Shown here piece after piece: positions 53,047 through 62,874 of a stretch of DNA of 64,000 bases. Both the position numbers and the translations under genes were made by a program. Within the stretch, counting starts at the first letter, position 1. Every line of letters begins with the position of its first letter. The notes beneath the pieces are model-generated. The model was not told the origin of the DNA and did not search any database. It was given only the letters and a program-made list of their open reading frames with translations. This DNA is from Caballeronia sp. SBC1 (GTDB lineage Bacteria > Pseudomonadota > Gammaproteobacteria > Burkholderiales > Burkholderiaceae): assembly GCF_011493005.1 (NCBI RefSeq), contig NZ_CP049156.1, forward strand, positions 744,001 through 808,000. The letters run 5' to 3'.

Positions 53047-54714
53047 ATGGCTATCGACTTTCAGACGCTGACGTTCGAGTATCGCCGCTCATCGGATCAA
53101 GACGGCGCCGCGCCGCTGCATCCGGTCGTCGTGATCGGAGCGGGGCCGGTGGGTCTCGCGACTGCGATCGACCTCGCGCAGCAAGGCACCCCGGTCGTGC
53201 TGCTCGACGATGACCACACGTTGTCGTCGGGATCGCGCGCGATTTGCTTTGCGAAACGTACGCTTGAGATATTCGATCGGCTCGGCTGCGGAGAGCCGAT
53301 GGTCGCGAAGGGCGTGAGCTGGAACGTGGGCAAGGTGTTTCTGCAAAACGAGTTGCTCTACGCGTTCGATTTGTTGCCCGAAGCGGATCATGCGCGGCCT
53401 GCCTTTATTAATCTGCAGCAGTATTACGTCGAAGGGTATCTGGCTGAGCGGGCGCGCGAGTTGCCCTTGCTCGATGCCCGCTGGCACAACAAGGTGACGG
53501 GCATCACGCAGTCGGATGAATGCGTTTCGCTGCAGATCGACACGCCTGACGGTCCATACACCCTGCGCGCCAGTTACGTAGTCGCCGCCGACGGCGCGCG
53601 TAGCCCCGTGCGTGCGCTCATGCATCTCGATACCCACGGCCGCACGTTCAAGGATCGCTTCCTGATCGCCGATGTGCGGATGAAAGCCGACTTCCCGACC
53701 GAACGCTGGTTCTGGTTCGATCCGCCGTTTCATCCGAATCAATCGGTGTTGCTGCATCGGCAGCCGGACAACGTGTGGCGTATCGATTTCCAGTTGGGAT
53801 GGGACGCCGACCCCGTCGCGGAGAAAGCGCCGGAGCGTGTGATTCCGCGCGTGCGCGCATTGCTCGGACCCGACGTTGAATTTAAACTGGAATGGGTGAG
53901 CGTCTATACGTTCCGATGCCAGCGCATGGACAAGTTTCGTCACGGCCGCGTGCTGTTCGCGGGTGATTCGGCGCATGGCGTATCGCCGTTCGGCGCGCGC
54001 GGCGCGAACAGCGGCGTGCAGGACGCGGACAATCTTGGCTGGAAATTGAAGCTGGTGATTGACGGCGATGCACCTGATGCGCTGCTCGATACTTACGCCA
54101 GCGAGCGCGAAGCCGCCGCCGATGAAAACATCCTTCACTCAACGCGCTCAACCGATTTCATCACGCCGAAGAGCGATGTATCGCGTGTATTCCGCGACGC
54201 CGCTTTGCGGCTCGCGAAAGATTGCGCGTTTGCGCGACGGATAGTGAATAGCGGGCGGTTATCGACGGCTTCGGTGCTGCATGGCTCACCGTTAACCACG
54301 CCCGATCGCGATGCGTTCCATTGCGCACTGGTGCCGGGTGCGGTGGCGGTTGATGCGCCTATATTTTTTGCCGGTCGCGATGGATGGTTCTTGCAGCGAA
54401 TCGGGTCGTCGTTTGCGAGTGTACTGTTTGGTGAATCCCCGGATGCACTGACCGCGTTGAAAGATTTGCGCCCGCAAATGAAGCTTGTTTTGATCGTGCC
54501 GTCGGGCTCCGACGTTAAATCGTGCGATGGCATTGAGGTATTGGAAGACGTGAAAGGTCTCCTGGCCCAACGTTTCGATGCACATCCCGGCACGTTCTAC
54601 CTTCTGCGTCCGGATCAGCACATTGCTATGCGGGCCCGTTCGTTAGAAGCCCAGACCGTTCGCGAAGCACTCGCCCGCGCGACTTGCACGCTGAACGAAA
54701 CCCAGCCTGCATGA
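53047..54714 (+). CDS. FAD-dependent aromatic monooxygenase (MhpA/PheA-like, class A)
   Basis: Flavoprotein hydroxylase of 555 residues. The start is ATG 53047, 12 nt after the MBL stop; a TTG at 53035 is less likely. FAD-binding GxGxxG is VVVIGAGPVGLATAIDLA (about 28-45), the DG motif is AADGARSPVR, and the GD motif is GRVLFAGDSAHGVSPFGARG. The C-terminal thioredoxin-like domain (about 400-550) fits the MhpA/PHBH-phenol hydroxylase group. NAD(P)H and O2 would be used to hydroxylate a phenolic acid. Position before hmgA and fahA suggests a hydroxyphenyl-type substrate channelled to homogentisate, but this is inference. It ends overlapping the region of the DUF2783 start. Confidence 0.88.
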   Translation: MAIDFQTLTFEYRRSSDQDGAAPLHPVVVIGAGPVGLATAIDLAQQGTPVVLLDDDHTLSSGSRAICFAKRTLEIFDRLGCGEPMVAKGVSWNVGKVFLQNELLYAFDLLPEADHARPAFINLQQYYVEGYLAERARELPLLDARWHNKVTGITQSDECVSLQIDTPDGPYTLRASYVVAADGARSPVRALMHLDTHGRTFKDRFLIADVRMKADFPTERWFWFDPPFHPNQSVLLHRQPDNVWRIDFQLGWDADPVAEKAPERVIPRVRALLGPDVEFKLEWVSVYTFRCQRMDKFRHGRVLFAGDSAHGVSPFGARGANSGVQDADNLGWKLKLVIDGDAPDALLDTYASEREAAADENILHSTRSTDFITPKSDVSRVFRDAALRLAKDCAFARRIVNSGRLSTASVLHGSPLTTPDRDAFHCALVPGAVAVDAPIFFAGRDGWFLQRIGSSFASVLFGESPDALTALKDLRPQMKLVLIVPSGSDVKSCDGIEVLEDVKGLLAQRFDAHPGTFYLLRPDQHIAMRARSLEAQTVREALARATCTLNETQPA

Positions 54715-54725
54715 TGAGGTCCGCC

Positions 54726-54947
54726 ATGCTCGACACCACCTTGCACCTCGCTGATCCAGACGCCTTCTATGAAGCGCTGATCGATATGCATCGCGACCTT
54801 AGCAACGACGAAAGCCAGCTAGTGAACGCCAAACTGATCCTGCTGCTGTCGAACCAGATCGGCGATATGGATGTGCTGCGCGAAGCGATGTCGATGGCGC
54901 GCGGCGGCGTTGCGGCCTCCGTTGTGACCTCAACCGCCAGCGTATGA
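54726..54947 (+). CDS. DUF2783-family small protein
   Basis: Small protein of 73 residues. The start is placed at ATG 54726, since GAGG (54716-54719) lies at a good distance; ATG codons at 54711 and 54714 overlap the monooxygenase stop and are possible. The conserved content is [20 protein letters not shown] followed by a helix with [11 protein letters not shown], typical of DUF2783. Members are found almost only beside the MBL and FAD monooxygenase pair, so it is probably a partner or stabiliser of the monooxygenase. It is 22 bp before hmgA. Confidence 0.85.
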   Translation: MLDTTLHLADPDAFYEALIDMHRDLSNDESQLVNAKLILLLSNQIGDMDVLREAMSMARGGVAASVVTSTASV

Positions 54948-54969
54948 AATTGTAGAAAAGGACAAGCCC

Positions 54970-56322
54970 ATGAAACCAGAATCGCCTGGCGCATTCACGA
55001 GTCACACTGAAACCAGCCGCCACTATCAATCGGGCTTTGCCGCCGACTTCGCCACCGAGGCGTTGCCCGGCGCGCTGCCGCTCGGCCGCAATTCACCGCA
55101 ACGTGTGAACTATGGTCTCTATGCCGAGCAGCTTTCGGGCACTGCGTTCACCGCGCCGCGCGGGCACAACCGGCGCTCGTGGTTGTATCGGATACGGCCG
55201 GCGGCGGTGCATCAACCGTTCACGCAGATTGAAGGCAATGACCTGCGCGCGAAGCTCGTTGCGAACTTCGCCGAGGTGCCGCCCACGCCGCCGAATCAAC
55301 TGCGCTGGGACCCGTTGCCGATGCCCGATGCGCCCACGGATTTCATCGATGGCTGGGTGACGATGGCCGGCAACGGCGCCGCCGAATCCATGCAAGGCTG
55401 CGCAATCCATCTGTACGCGGCGAACCGTTCAATGCAGGACCGTTTCTTCTACAGCGCCGATGGCGAATTGCTGATCGTGCCGCAGGAAGGACGGTTATCG
55501 ATTGCGACTGAACTCGGGCGGCTCGATATAGAACCGTTCGAAATTGCGGTCATTCCACGCGGTGTGCGCTTTTCCGTCACGCTGCCGGACAGCACCGCAC
55601 GCGGCTATATTTGCGAGAACTTCGGCGCTTTGTTGAGACTGCCGGACCTTGGGCCTATCGGTTCAAACGGTCTTGCGAATCCGCGCGACTTCCTCACGCC
55701 GCACGCGGCTTATGAAGACCGCGAGGGCGCGTTCGAACTCGTCGCGAAGATGAACGGCGTGTTGTGGCGCGCGGATATCGGCCATTCGCCGCTCGACGTG
55801 GTCGCGTGGCACGGCAACTATGCGCCATACAAATACGACTTGCGCCTGTTCAACACTATTGGTTCGATCAGCTTCGATCACCCCGATCCGTCGATCTTCC
55901 TCGTGCTGCAATCGCAGACTGATTCACCGGGTGTGGATGCCATCGACTTCGTGATTTTCCCGCCGCGCTGGCTCGCAAACGAAGATACGTTCCGGCCGCC
56001 CTGGTTTCATCGGAACGTCGCGAGTGAATTCATGGGCCTCGTGCATGGCGTCTATGACGCTAAATCCGAAGGCTTCATGCCCGGAGGGTCGAGCTTGCAT
56101 AACTGCATGTCGGGACACGGGCCGGACGCGGCGACCTTCGAGAAGGCATCGAACGCGGATACATCGGCACCCGTGAAAGTCGGCGACACGATGGCGTTCA
56201 TGTTCGAAACGCGCACCCTGATCAAGCCAACCCGCTTCGCTCTGGAAACCGCGCAATTGCAGGCGCATTACTACGAGTGCTGGCAGGGATTGACCAAACA
56301 TTTTAATCCGGAGCAACGATGA
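54970..56322 (+). CDS. hmgA: Homogentisate 1,2-dioxygenase
   Basis: Cytosolic Fe(II) enzyme of 450 residues that opens the ring of homogentisate to maleylacetoacetate in tyrosine and phenylalanine degradation. The N-terminal [19 protein letters not shown] and [19 protein letters not shown] are typical. Iron ligands lie in [16 protein letters not shown] (His and Glu) and in NCMSGHGPD (His). Length agrees with the family (about 440-450). It ends overlapping fahA by 4 nt (ATGA), showing coupled translation. No maleylacetoacetate isomerase (maiA) is in the visible operon. Confidence 0.97.
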   Translation: MKPESPGAFTSHTETSRHYQSGFAADFATEALPGALPLGRNSPQRVNYGLYAEQLSGTAFTAPRGHNRRSWLYRIRPAAVHQPFTQIEGNDLRAKLVANFAEVPPTPPNQLRWDPLPMPDAPTDFIDGWVTMAGNGAAESMQGCAIHLYAANRSMQDRFFYSADGELLIVPQEGRLSIATELGRLDIEPFEIAVIPRGVRFSVTLPDSTARGYICENFGALLRLPDLGPIGSNGLANPRDFLTPHAAYEDREGAFELVAKMNGVLWRADIGHSPLDVVAWHGNYAPYKYDLRLFNTIGSISFDHPDPSIFLVLQSQTDSPGVDAIDFVIFPPRWLANEDTFRPPWFHRNVASEFMGLVHGVYDAKSEGFMPGGSSLHNCMSGHGPDAATFEKASNADTSAPVKVGDTMAFMFETRTLIKPTRFALETAQLQAHYYECWQGLTKHFNPEQR

Positions 56323-57635
56323 GTTTTTCAGGCGGCCCGACTCATGAAGCGCTTGAAGCGACGCGCGATCCAGCGCTTAAAAGCTGGATCGATTCCGCGA
56401 ACGATCGCTTAAGCGACTTCCCGATCCAGAACCTGCCGTTCGGCATTTTCACCGATGAAGTCAATCCGTTGCCGCGTGCGGGCGTGGCGATCGGCGACTG
56501 GATTCTCGACCTCGCCGTCGTGCATCGAGTGGGGTTGATCGAATGCGAACCGGTGTTCGCGCAGCCCACGCTGAATGGGTTTATCGCGTTGGGACGTGAC
56601 GCGTGGCGACACGTTCGTGTCCAGGTGAGCGCACTGCTCGCAGCCCACTGCGACACGCTGAAAAAGAACACGGCGCTGCGTCCGCGCGCGCTCATACCCC
56701 GGGCGAGTGCGACGCTGCATCTGCCTGTCGATATCCCCGGCTACACGGATTTTTATTCATCGAAGGAGCACGCGACCAATGTGGGGTCCATGTTCCGCGA
56801 TCCGAAGAACGCGCTGTTGCCCAACTGGTCGGAGATGCCGATTGGGTACAACGGACGCGCTTCATCGGTGATCGTGAGCGGTACGCCAGTGCGCCGGCCG
56901 AGCGGCCAGATCAAGCTGCCCGATGCCGAGCGGCCGGTGTTCAGCGCATGCCGGAAGCTGGATATAGAACTGGAGACGGGGTTTATCGTCGGCGCGGGAA
57001 ATGCGCTGGGCGAACCTGTTGACTGTGAAGATGCCGAGTCGCATATCTTTGGCATGGTGTTGCTCAACGACTGGAGCGCCCGCGATATCCAGCAATGGGA
57101 ATACGTGCCGCTCGGGCCGTTCAACGCGAAGGGTTTTTCGACCACCATCTCGCCGTGGATCGTCACGCTCGATGCGCTCGAACCGTTCCGTACCGCAACG
57201 CCGAAACAGGAGCCTGAACCGCTTCCGTATTTGCGCCACACGGGCGATCACGCATTCGATATCGAACTTGAGGTGCATCTGCGGCCCGCGCTCGCTGAGA
57301 CGGCGACGAAGCTCACGCGGACCAATTTCAAGCTGATGTATTGGTCGATGGCGCAGCAACTCGCGCATCACACGGTGGCGGGATGCAACACGCGCGTGGG
57401 CGATCTGATGGGTTCCGGCACGATCAGCGGTGCAACGCCTGATTCATGCGGCAGCTTGCTTGAGATGACGTGGAACGGACTGCGTCCGATCACGTTGAAA
57501 GAGGGCGGCGAGCGCAGGTTTATTGAAGACGGCGATGAATTGACGCTCACCGGATGGTGTCAGGGCGAGGGGTATCGTGTGGGGTTCGGCGAATGCAAGG
57601 GCGTGATTTTGCCTGCGCGTGGGGTGGCGGGGTGA
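56319..57635 (+). CDS. fahA: Fumarylacetoacetase
   Basis: Last enzyme of the homogentisate pathway, splitting fumarylacetoacetate to fumarate and acetoacetate. The 438-residue protein has an N-terminal SH3-like domain and the catalytic mixed-beta roll. Metal- and substrate-binding motifs are [14 protein letters not shown] (Asp), LDIELETGF (two Glu) and [24 protein letters not shown] (Asp and Lys/Arg), given here in part. GSGTISG near the C-terminus is also conserved. It overlaps hmgA by 4 nt. The next gene is convergent, 77 bp away. Confidence 0.96.
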   Translation: MSFSGGPTHEALEATRDPALKSWIDSANDRLSDFPIQNLPFGIFTDEVNPLPRAGVAIGDWILDLAVVHRVGLIECEPVFAQPTLNGFIALGRDAWRHVRVQVSALLAAHCDTLKKNTALRPRALIPRASATLHLPVDIPGYTDFYSSKEHATNVGSMFRDPKNALLPNWSEMPIGYNGRASSVIVSGTPVRRPSGQIKLPDAERPVFSACRKLDIELETGFIVGAGNALGEPVDCEDAESHIFGMVLLNDWSARDIQQWEYVPLGPFNAKGFSTTISPWIVTLDALEPFRTATPKQEPEPLPYLRHTGDHAFDIELEVHLRPALAETATKLTRTNFKLMYWSMAQQLAHHTVAGCNTRVGDLMGSGTISGATPDSCGSLLEMTWNGLRPITLKEGGERRFIEDGDELTLTGWCQGEGYRVGFGECKGVILPARGVAG

Positions 57636-57690
57636 AGGTGTAGAGCGCAGCGCCTCGGGCCTGGCGGCGCGGGCATCGCATAAGCCGAAG

Positions 57691-57719
57691 CCTAAACCTA
57701 AACCTACTAAACCTAAACC
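57691..57719. repeat. CCTAAA-type short tandem repeat
   Basis: CCTAAA CCTAAA CCTACTAAA CCTAAA CC in the gap between fahA and the convergent MFS gene; the last copy includes the MFS stop codon (complement of 57713-57715). On minus it reads TTTAGG. Confidence 0.85.
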
Positions 57720-58885
57720 GCCTGCCCGATACTCGCGCGCCGCGCCCTGCGATCCATCGACGCCGACAGCAACGTCAAACCAAACGCGCCGCAAGCCATC
57801 AACACGCCCACCCACGGCAGCGCACTGAGCGCCGCGCCCGCGCCAATCGCCATGCCGCCAAGCCACGCGCCTATGGCGTTGCCGAGATTGAACGCACCTT
57901 GATTCAACGTCGATGCAAGATTCGGCGCATCGCTTGCGCGGTTCACGATCAACATCTGCAAGGGGGGAACGATCGCGAAAGCGAGCACGCCCCACACGAA
58001 GATGGTGATCATCGCGGGAATGGCGGCATGCATCGTGGCCGCGAAAATGGCCTGGACCACGATGATTGATACCAGAAACGTCAGCAGCGAACGCAATAGC
58101 TTCCAGTCAGCGAGCTTGCCGCCGAGCGTGCTTCCCACTGTCAGCCCAAGCCCGAACAACAGCAGCACCAACGTGACCGCATGCGGCGAAAAGCCGGTCA
58201 CATCTTCGAGGATCGGCGTGATGTAGGTGAACACGGAAAAGAGACTCGCCGATGCCAGCACGCTGATGCCCAGCACCATCAGCACTTGCGGATTCTTGAG
58301 CACGTTGAATTCGCGCAGGATGCTCGATTCCCTCATCTCGATGTGCTTCGGCAAGCACACGGCCAGCGCCCCCGCCGCGCCCAGCCCGATCAGCGTCACC
58401 ACCCAGAATGTCGCGCGCCAGCCGGCCGCCTGACCGAGCGCGGTGCCAAGCGGCACGCCGAGCACGTTCGCTAGCGTAAGACCGGTGAACATGAGCGCAA
58501 TGGCTTGCGCGCGGCGGTTGGGCGCAACCAGGTCCGCGGCAACCACCGAGCCAATGCCAAAGAACGCGCCATGACAGAACGCGGTCAGAATGCGCGCGGC
58601 CATTAGCATCCAGTAACCCGGCGCGATGGCGCACAGCAGATTGCCGACTATGAATACGCCCATCAGGCTCATCAGCGCTTTCTTGCGCGGCATTTCCGCC
58701 GTGACGATAGCGAGAATGGGCGCGCCGATGGTCACGCCCAGCGCATAACCCGAGACGAGCATGCCGGCTGCGGGGATGGAGACCCCGAGATCCCGCGCGA
58801 CGTTGGGCAACAAGCCCATGATGACGAATTCGGTCGTGCCGATACCGAACGCGGCAATGGCGAGGGCGAGAAGGGGCAGAGGCAT
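57713..58885 (-). CDS. MFS efflux transporter, DHA1 family (AraJ/NepI-like)
   Basis: Inner-membrane drug:H+ antiporter-type protein of 390 residues with 12 predicted helices. The N-terminus ALAIAAFGIGTTEFVIMGLLP is the usual start of the AraJ/YdhP/NepI group. Motif A is seen as TAEMPRKKAL, and the TM5 motif C region as LTLANVLGVPLGTALGQ. Members export sugars, nucleosides or drugs; the cargo cannot be told. The gene is monocistronic, convergent with fahA. Its termination codon lies inside a CCTAAA repeat. Confidence 0.9.
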   Translation of the reverse strand: MPLPLLALAIAAFGIGTTEFVIMGLLPNVARDLGVSIPAAGMLVSGYALGVTIGAPILAIVTAEMPRKKALMSLMGVFIVGNLLCAIAPGYWMLMAARILTAFCHGAFFGIGSVVAADLVAPNRRAQAIALMFTGLTLANVLGVPLGTALGQAAGWRATFWVVTLIGLGAAGALAVCLPKHIEMRESSILREFNVLKNPQVLMVLGISVLASASLFSVFTYITPILEDVTGFSPHAVTLVLLLFGLGLTVGSTLGGKLADWKLLRSLLTFLVSIIVVQAIFAATMHAAIPAMITIFVWGVLAFAIVPPLQMLIVNRASDAPNLASTLNQGAFNLGNAIGAWLGGMAIGAGAALSALPWVGVLMACGAFGLTLLSASMDRRARRASIGQAV

Positions 58886-59135
58886 GGGGTACGCGGTGAC
58901 TGAGTGCTGGCCGGTCGCGCGTTATCGGGGTGAAGAACGCAGGCTCGGGCGAGCTGAAGGGATCAAATTGTACCGAACGTTGCTGGGTTTGCTTGGTGAA
59001 AACCCTGAGATTTGTGCAGTTGATTCAAGCAGTTGGACTTTCGGTCTTTCACGAGGCGATCTGTGTTGCTTTTTGCCATCGTGGGGAATAGGTTGCGGGT
59101 TCGTGCTTAACAACGCTTAATGACCAAGGACCTTT

Positions 59136-59588
59136 ATGATCGCGCTCCGGCATTTTTTTCCGGTGATTGTTGCCGCGCTGATGGCATTCACGGTCGTGCC
59201 GAGGGCGGTTGCTCAGGAAGCAGACGCGAGCGCCGGGCCGATCCGAACGACTGGCGGCAGCGTGATGTTCGTTCAGCAAGGAACCACCTTCGAAGCCCAA
59301 ATCGATGGCAAGCCGTTCGATCAGCTGAACGCCCGCAGCATCGCGCATTTCGAGGAGCCGTCGGGGGCGCGGATGATTGTCGAGGCATTCGATAACGGCG
59401 CCTCCGAACTCGTTCTCTACGATTTCACCCGGCGCCCGCCCACGGTCGAGCGCATGACAAAGCGCATGAAACTGACCGGCGTGTTCTGGCAGCGCGATGA
59501 AGTGGTGATGAGAAGCGCCGATGGCTGGTACAGGTTCCAGCGCGGGACGCTGACGAAACTGACGTCATTGAAGATGATTTATCACTGA
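59136..59588 (+). CDS. Exported protein of unknown function
   Basis: Predicted periplasmic protein of 150 residues. AAGGA (59126-59130) precedes ATG 59136. The signal peptide ends near VVPRAVAQ (about residue 27). The mature part, about 120 residues, contains charged beta-rich sequence with ARMIVEAFDNGASELVLYDF and DGWYRFQRGTLTKL; no Cys and no catalytic motif are present. I do not recognise the family. It converges with pdeM, their 3' ends overlapping by 7 nt, which is a tight arrangement. Confidence 0.75.
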   Translation: MIALRHFFPVIVAALMAFTVVPRAVAQEADASAGPIRTTGGSVMFVQQGTTFEAQIDGKPFDQLNARSIAHFEEPSGARMIVEAFDNGASELVLYDFTRRPPTVERMTKRMKLTGVFWQRDEVVMRSADGWYRFQRGTLTKLTSLKMIYH

Positions 59589-60247
59589 GTCCGCACCGCC
59601 ATCACCCGCTCGCCAGCCACTACGAAAATCCGCTCGCCGCGCGCGCTTTCGTTCACCTCGAAGCCACCGGTAAACGCGCCGAACGCAGGCAGCACGCCCG
59701 CCTCCGCGCCGAAACGAAAACACGGCAATCTCGCGCTATCGAGTCGAGTTGCGATGCGGTACACCGGATGTTCATGCCCAGCCAGCGCATACGCGCCCGC
59801 CACTCGCTGCGGGTAATGACACAGCGCCCAAGGCCCGAGCCTGTACGGCTCGTCAACGACCTCGAGCGCGAGCGCCTCGGGCGGTCCGCCAGCATGGCGA
59901 TCATGATTGCCTTCCACGAGGATCAGCCGCAAGCCGGCGTGCCGTTCACGCCACTCGGCCAGCGCGCCGAGCGTGGTCAACGCATGTGACTCGCGTGCAT
60001 GCAGCAGATCGCCGAGAAACACAATCGTCGCCGGCCGATGCATCAGGATCAGCGCGTCCAGGCGCGCAAGCGTTTCCCCCGTCGAGCCTTCCGGCACCGG
60101 AATGCCCCGAGCGCGAAACACAGCGTCCTTGCCAATATGTGCATCGGCGATGAACAAGGTTTGCCGCACCGGGTCGAACGCAGCCCGCGCCGCCGACAAC
60201 ACCAGCGCATGGCCGCCAATATCCACTGTCAACGCCTCGAGCATCAT
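59582..60247 (-). CDS. pdeM: Ligase-associated DNA damage response endonuclease (metallophosphoesterase)
   Basis: Calcineurin-like metallophosphoesterase of 221 residues in the PdeM group. Motifs are [10 protein letters not shown] (metal Asp and His), FLGDLLHAR (GD), [10 protein letters not shown] (GNHD), then CHYPQ and AGHEHPVY (GHxH). These supply the two-metal centre. Start ATG 60247 overlaps the helicase stop (ATGATG). PdeM, an Lhr-type helicase and an ATP-dependent DNA ligase recur as a linked set associated with DNA damage response. The enzyme probably trims damaged DNA ends before ligation. Confidence 0.93.
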   Translation of the reverse strand: MMLEALTVDIGGHALVLSAARAAFDPVRQTLFIADAHIGKDAVFRARGIPVPEGSTGETLARLDALILMHRPATIVFLGDLLHARESHALTTLGALAEWRERHAGLRLILVEGNHDRHAGGPPEALALEVVDEPYRLGPWALCHYPQRVAGAYALAGHEHPVYRIATRLDSARLPCFRFGAEAGVLPAFGAFTGGFEVNESARGERIFVVAGERVMAVRTQ

Positions 60248-62874
60248 GCGCGCGCCGCCTTTTCCAGATCGGCGAGCATACGCGCGACACGATCGGATAA
60301 TTTCTCTGTGCTCACCTTCTCTCGCAACCGCGCGATGATCAGCGGAAACGCAAACGGCGTCGGTTTCTTCGGGCGCGTCAGCGCTAGCCGACTTGCGCTC
60401 ATGCTCTTGAGCGCGGCTCGTATCCTGTCTAGTTCGAGTTCCTGCAACATGACCTCTTCCTCGGCCTGCGCAAGCAGCAGATTATTGCTGTCATGCTGGC
60501 GAAAAACTTCATAGAAAAGTCCGCTCGATGCCTGCAGTTGACGCGCGCTTTTCTGTTGTCCGGGATGCCCCTGGAAGATCAATCCGGACACCCGCGCGAT
60601 CTCGCGAAAACGCCGCGCTGCAAGCTCCGACGAATTGAGGCTCGCGAGAATGTCATGCTCGAGATTATCGGGCGAAAAAAGTCCGTCCTGTATGAGCGTC
60701 TCCCAGTCGAAAGGCTGCGCGGACAACAACTCAAAGCCGTAATCGTTCATCGATATCGAGAACGTACTCGGTTGATCGCGCGCCACGCGCCAGCCGATCA
60801 GCGACCCAAGCCCGACGTGCGCCATTCGTCCCGCAAACGGATAACAGAACAAGTGATGTCCCTCGCGCGAACGAATCAGTTCGACCAGCAACACGCCCGG
60901 CTCGGGCAGCGCGGACCATTTCGCCTGCAATTCGAGTAGCGGCCGCACGGCCTGCATCTCGGGTTCGTCGTAGACGCCGTTCACGGCGCGCGCCAACATC
61001 ATCAGCGTGGCATCGGCGAGTTCGGACGACAGCGGCATCTTGCTGCCCGCCCATTGAGGCATCGCGCCACGCGAGGACGTCGCGCGTTTCACGTACGCAG
61101 TCATCTCGCGCACGCGCACGAGTTCGAGCGCGCGGCCGCCGAATGTGAATACGTCGCCGGGCTTCAGACGCGAGATGAATGATTCTTCCATCGACCCAAT
61201 CCGGCCACCCGTCATGTAAGCAACGTTGATGGTCGCGTTCGCGACAATCGTGCCGACGTTGTTGCGGTGGCGCCGGACCAGATCCTCACGCGGCACGCGA
61301 TACACGCCGTCAGCATCGAGCGTCACGCGATGGTAGTCAGGGTACGCCGCGAGCGAAGTGCCGCCGCGTTCGACAAACGCCAGCGCCCAGTCGAACTCCT
61401 GCTGCGTCAGGTCGCGATACGCATACGTCGTGCGCACCTCGTCGAAGAGATCGCGCGCCCTGAAGCCACCGCCAATTGCAATGGTCACAAGATGTTGGAC
61501 GAGCACATCGAGCGGCTTGTTGGGCATCTCGCGGCCTTCTATGCGCCGTTCCTCAACGGCCCAGCGCGCGGCCGCGGCTTCCACGAGTTCGAGCGCGTGT
61601 GTCGGCACGATCGTCACCCGCGATGCCCGTCCCGGCGCATGGCCCGAGCGCCCGGCGCGCTGCATCAACCGCGCGACGCCTTTGGGCGAGCCAATCTGGA
61701 ACACGCGATCGACCGGCAGGAAGTCGACGCCCAGATCAAGGCTTGACGTGCAGACCACCGCTTTCAACTGGCCGTTTTTAAGGCCGAGTTCGACCCACGC
61801 GCGGACTTCCTGATCCAGCGATCCGTGATGCAACGCGATCAAACCTGCCCAATCGGGACGCGATTCAAGCAACGCCTGATACCAGACTTCGGCCTGCGAG
61901 CGCGTGTTGGTAAAGACGAGTGAACTGCGCGCGTGTTCGATCTCGGCGGCGACCGGTTCAACCTGCCGCGTGCCGAGATGGCCACCCCATGGAAAACGTT
62001 CGATGGTGCTGGGGATCAGCGTATCGACGATCAGCGTTTTCGGCTGCGCGCCCCGCACCACGACGCGTGGCGTTTTCACCGTCGCGAGCAACGCGTCGCC
62101 GGCGAGATCGAGATTGCCGAGCGTCGCCGATAACCCCCACACCTGCAAACCAGGCCGCCAGTGCGCAAGACGAGCAAGGGCGAGCTGCGTTTGCGTGCCG
62201 CGTTTATTCCCAAGCAGCTCATGCCATTCATCGACAACGACCAGCCGCACATGTTTCATCTCGTCTTCGGCATTCGCGCGCGTGAGCATCAGCGTGAGAC
62301 TTTCAGGCGTGGTGACCAGCGCGCTCGGCATGCGCTTGTTTTGCCGCGCGCGTTCGGCGGAAGGGGTATCGCCGGTGCGCAAACCGATGCTCCACGGCAC
62401 TGCGAGTTCCGTCACCGCGGTTTGTAACGCGCGGGCGGTATCGGCGGCAAGGGCACGCATAGGGGTGATCCACAGTACGGTAAGCGGGGCCGGTAGTGCG
62501 CTTCCCGGGTGCTCGGGCGTGTATGCCGCCAGCGCGCCTAGCCACACTGCCCATGTCTTGCCGGCGCCGGTGGTCGCGTGAAGCAGGCCGCTCGCTCCGA
62601 CCAAAATCTCCGTCCAGACTTCGCGTTGAAACGGAAACGGTTGCCAGCCGTGCCGTTCGAACCATGCAGTGAGACGTGCTTCAAACGGCGTGTTAGCAAC
62701 GTCCCGATCGATGACTATCGGTACCGGCCGAAACAGTTCAGCAACGGCATCGGCTTTCGCCTGCGCCGCGCGTGTTCTCGGTACCCGACGCGCATGCGGG
62801 GCACGGCGTTTCGTATCTGAGGTTGGTTTGGTATCCTGATCGTCTATATCGCCTTCATCCGGAGACGTGCTCAT
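60244..62874 (-). CDS. lhr: Ligase-associated DNA damage response DEXH-box helicase (Lhr-like)
   Basis: Superfamily 2 DNA helicase of 876 residues. Walker A is TTGAGKTW (near residue 105), motif [12 protein letters not shown] (DEXH), motif [13 protein letters not shown], motif [10 protein letters not shown], and motif [14 protein letters not shown] winged-helix and Lhr-specific core domain follow at about 450-830. The N-terminal 45 residues are Arg/Asp-rich and not conserved. Overlaps with the ligase stop (ATGA) and with pdeM show translational coupling of the three genes. It likely translocates on single-stranded DNA 3' to 5' to prepare damaged duplexes. Confidence 0.95.
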   Translation of the reverse strand: MSTSPDEGDIDDQDTKPTSDTKRRAPHARRVPRTRAAQAKADAVAELFRPVPIVIDRDVANTPFEARLTAWFERHGWQPFPFQREVWTEILVGASGLLHATTGAGKTWAVWLGALAAYTPEHPGSALPAPLTVLWITPMRALAADTARALQTAVTELAVPWSIGLRTGDTPSAERARQNKRMPSALVTTPESLTLMLTRANAEDEMKHVRLVVVDEWHELLGNKRGTQTQLALARLAHWRPGLQVWGLSATLGNLDLAGDALLATVKTPRVVVRGAQPKTLIVDTLIPSTIERFPWGGHLGTRQVEPVAAEIEHARSSLVFTNTRSQAEVWYQALLESRPDWAGLIALHHGSLDQEVRAWVELGLKNGQLKAVVCTSSLDLGVDFLPVDRVFQIGSPKGVARLMQRAGRSGHAPGRASRVTIVPTHALELVEAAAARWAVEERRIEGREMPNKPLDVLVQHLVTIAIGGGFRARDLFDEVRTTYAYRDLTQQEFDWALAFVERGGTSLAAYPDYHRVTLDADGVYRVPREDLVRRHRNNVGTIVANATINVAYMTGGRIGSMEESFISRLKPGDVFTFGGRALELVRVREMTAYVKRATSSRGAMPQWAGSKMPLSSELADATLMMLARAVNGVYDEPEMQAVRPLLELQAKWSALPEPGVLLVELIRSREGHHLFCYPFAGRMAHVGLGSLIGWRVARDQPSTFSISMNDYGFELLSAQPFDWETLIQDGLFSPDNLEHDILASLNSSELAARRFREIARVSGLIFQGHPGQQKSARQLQASSGLFYEVFRQHDSNNLLLAQAEEEVMLQELELDRIRAALKSMSASRLALTRPKKPTPFAFPLIIARLREKVSTEKLSDRVARMLADLEKAARA

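Noticed and set aside
57691..57719. Telomere-like TTTAGG repeat as a replicon end
   Set aside because: Only four imperfect units are present inside ordinary gene context, with no hairpin end or replication gene.
57619..57828. Small plus-strand frame encoding a Lys-Pro repeat
   Set aside because: The KPKP pattern comes from the CCTAAA repeat, the rest is antisense to the MFS gene, and no ribosome site is present.
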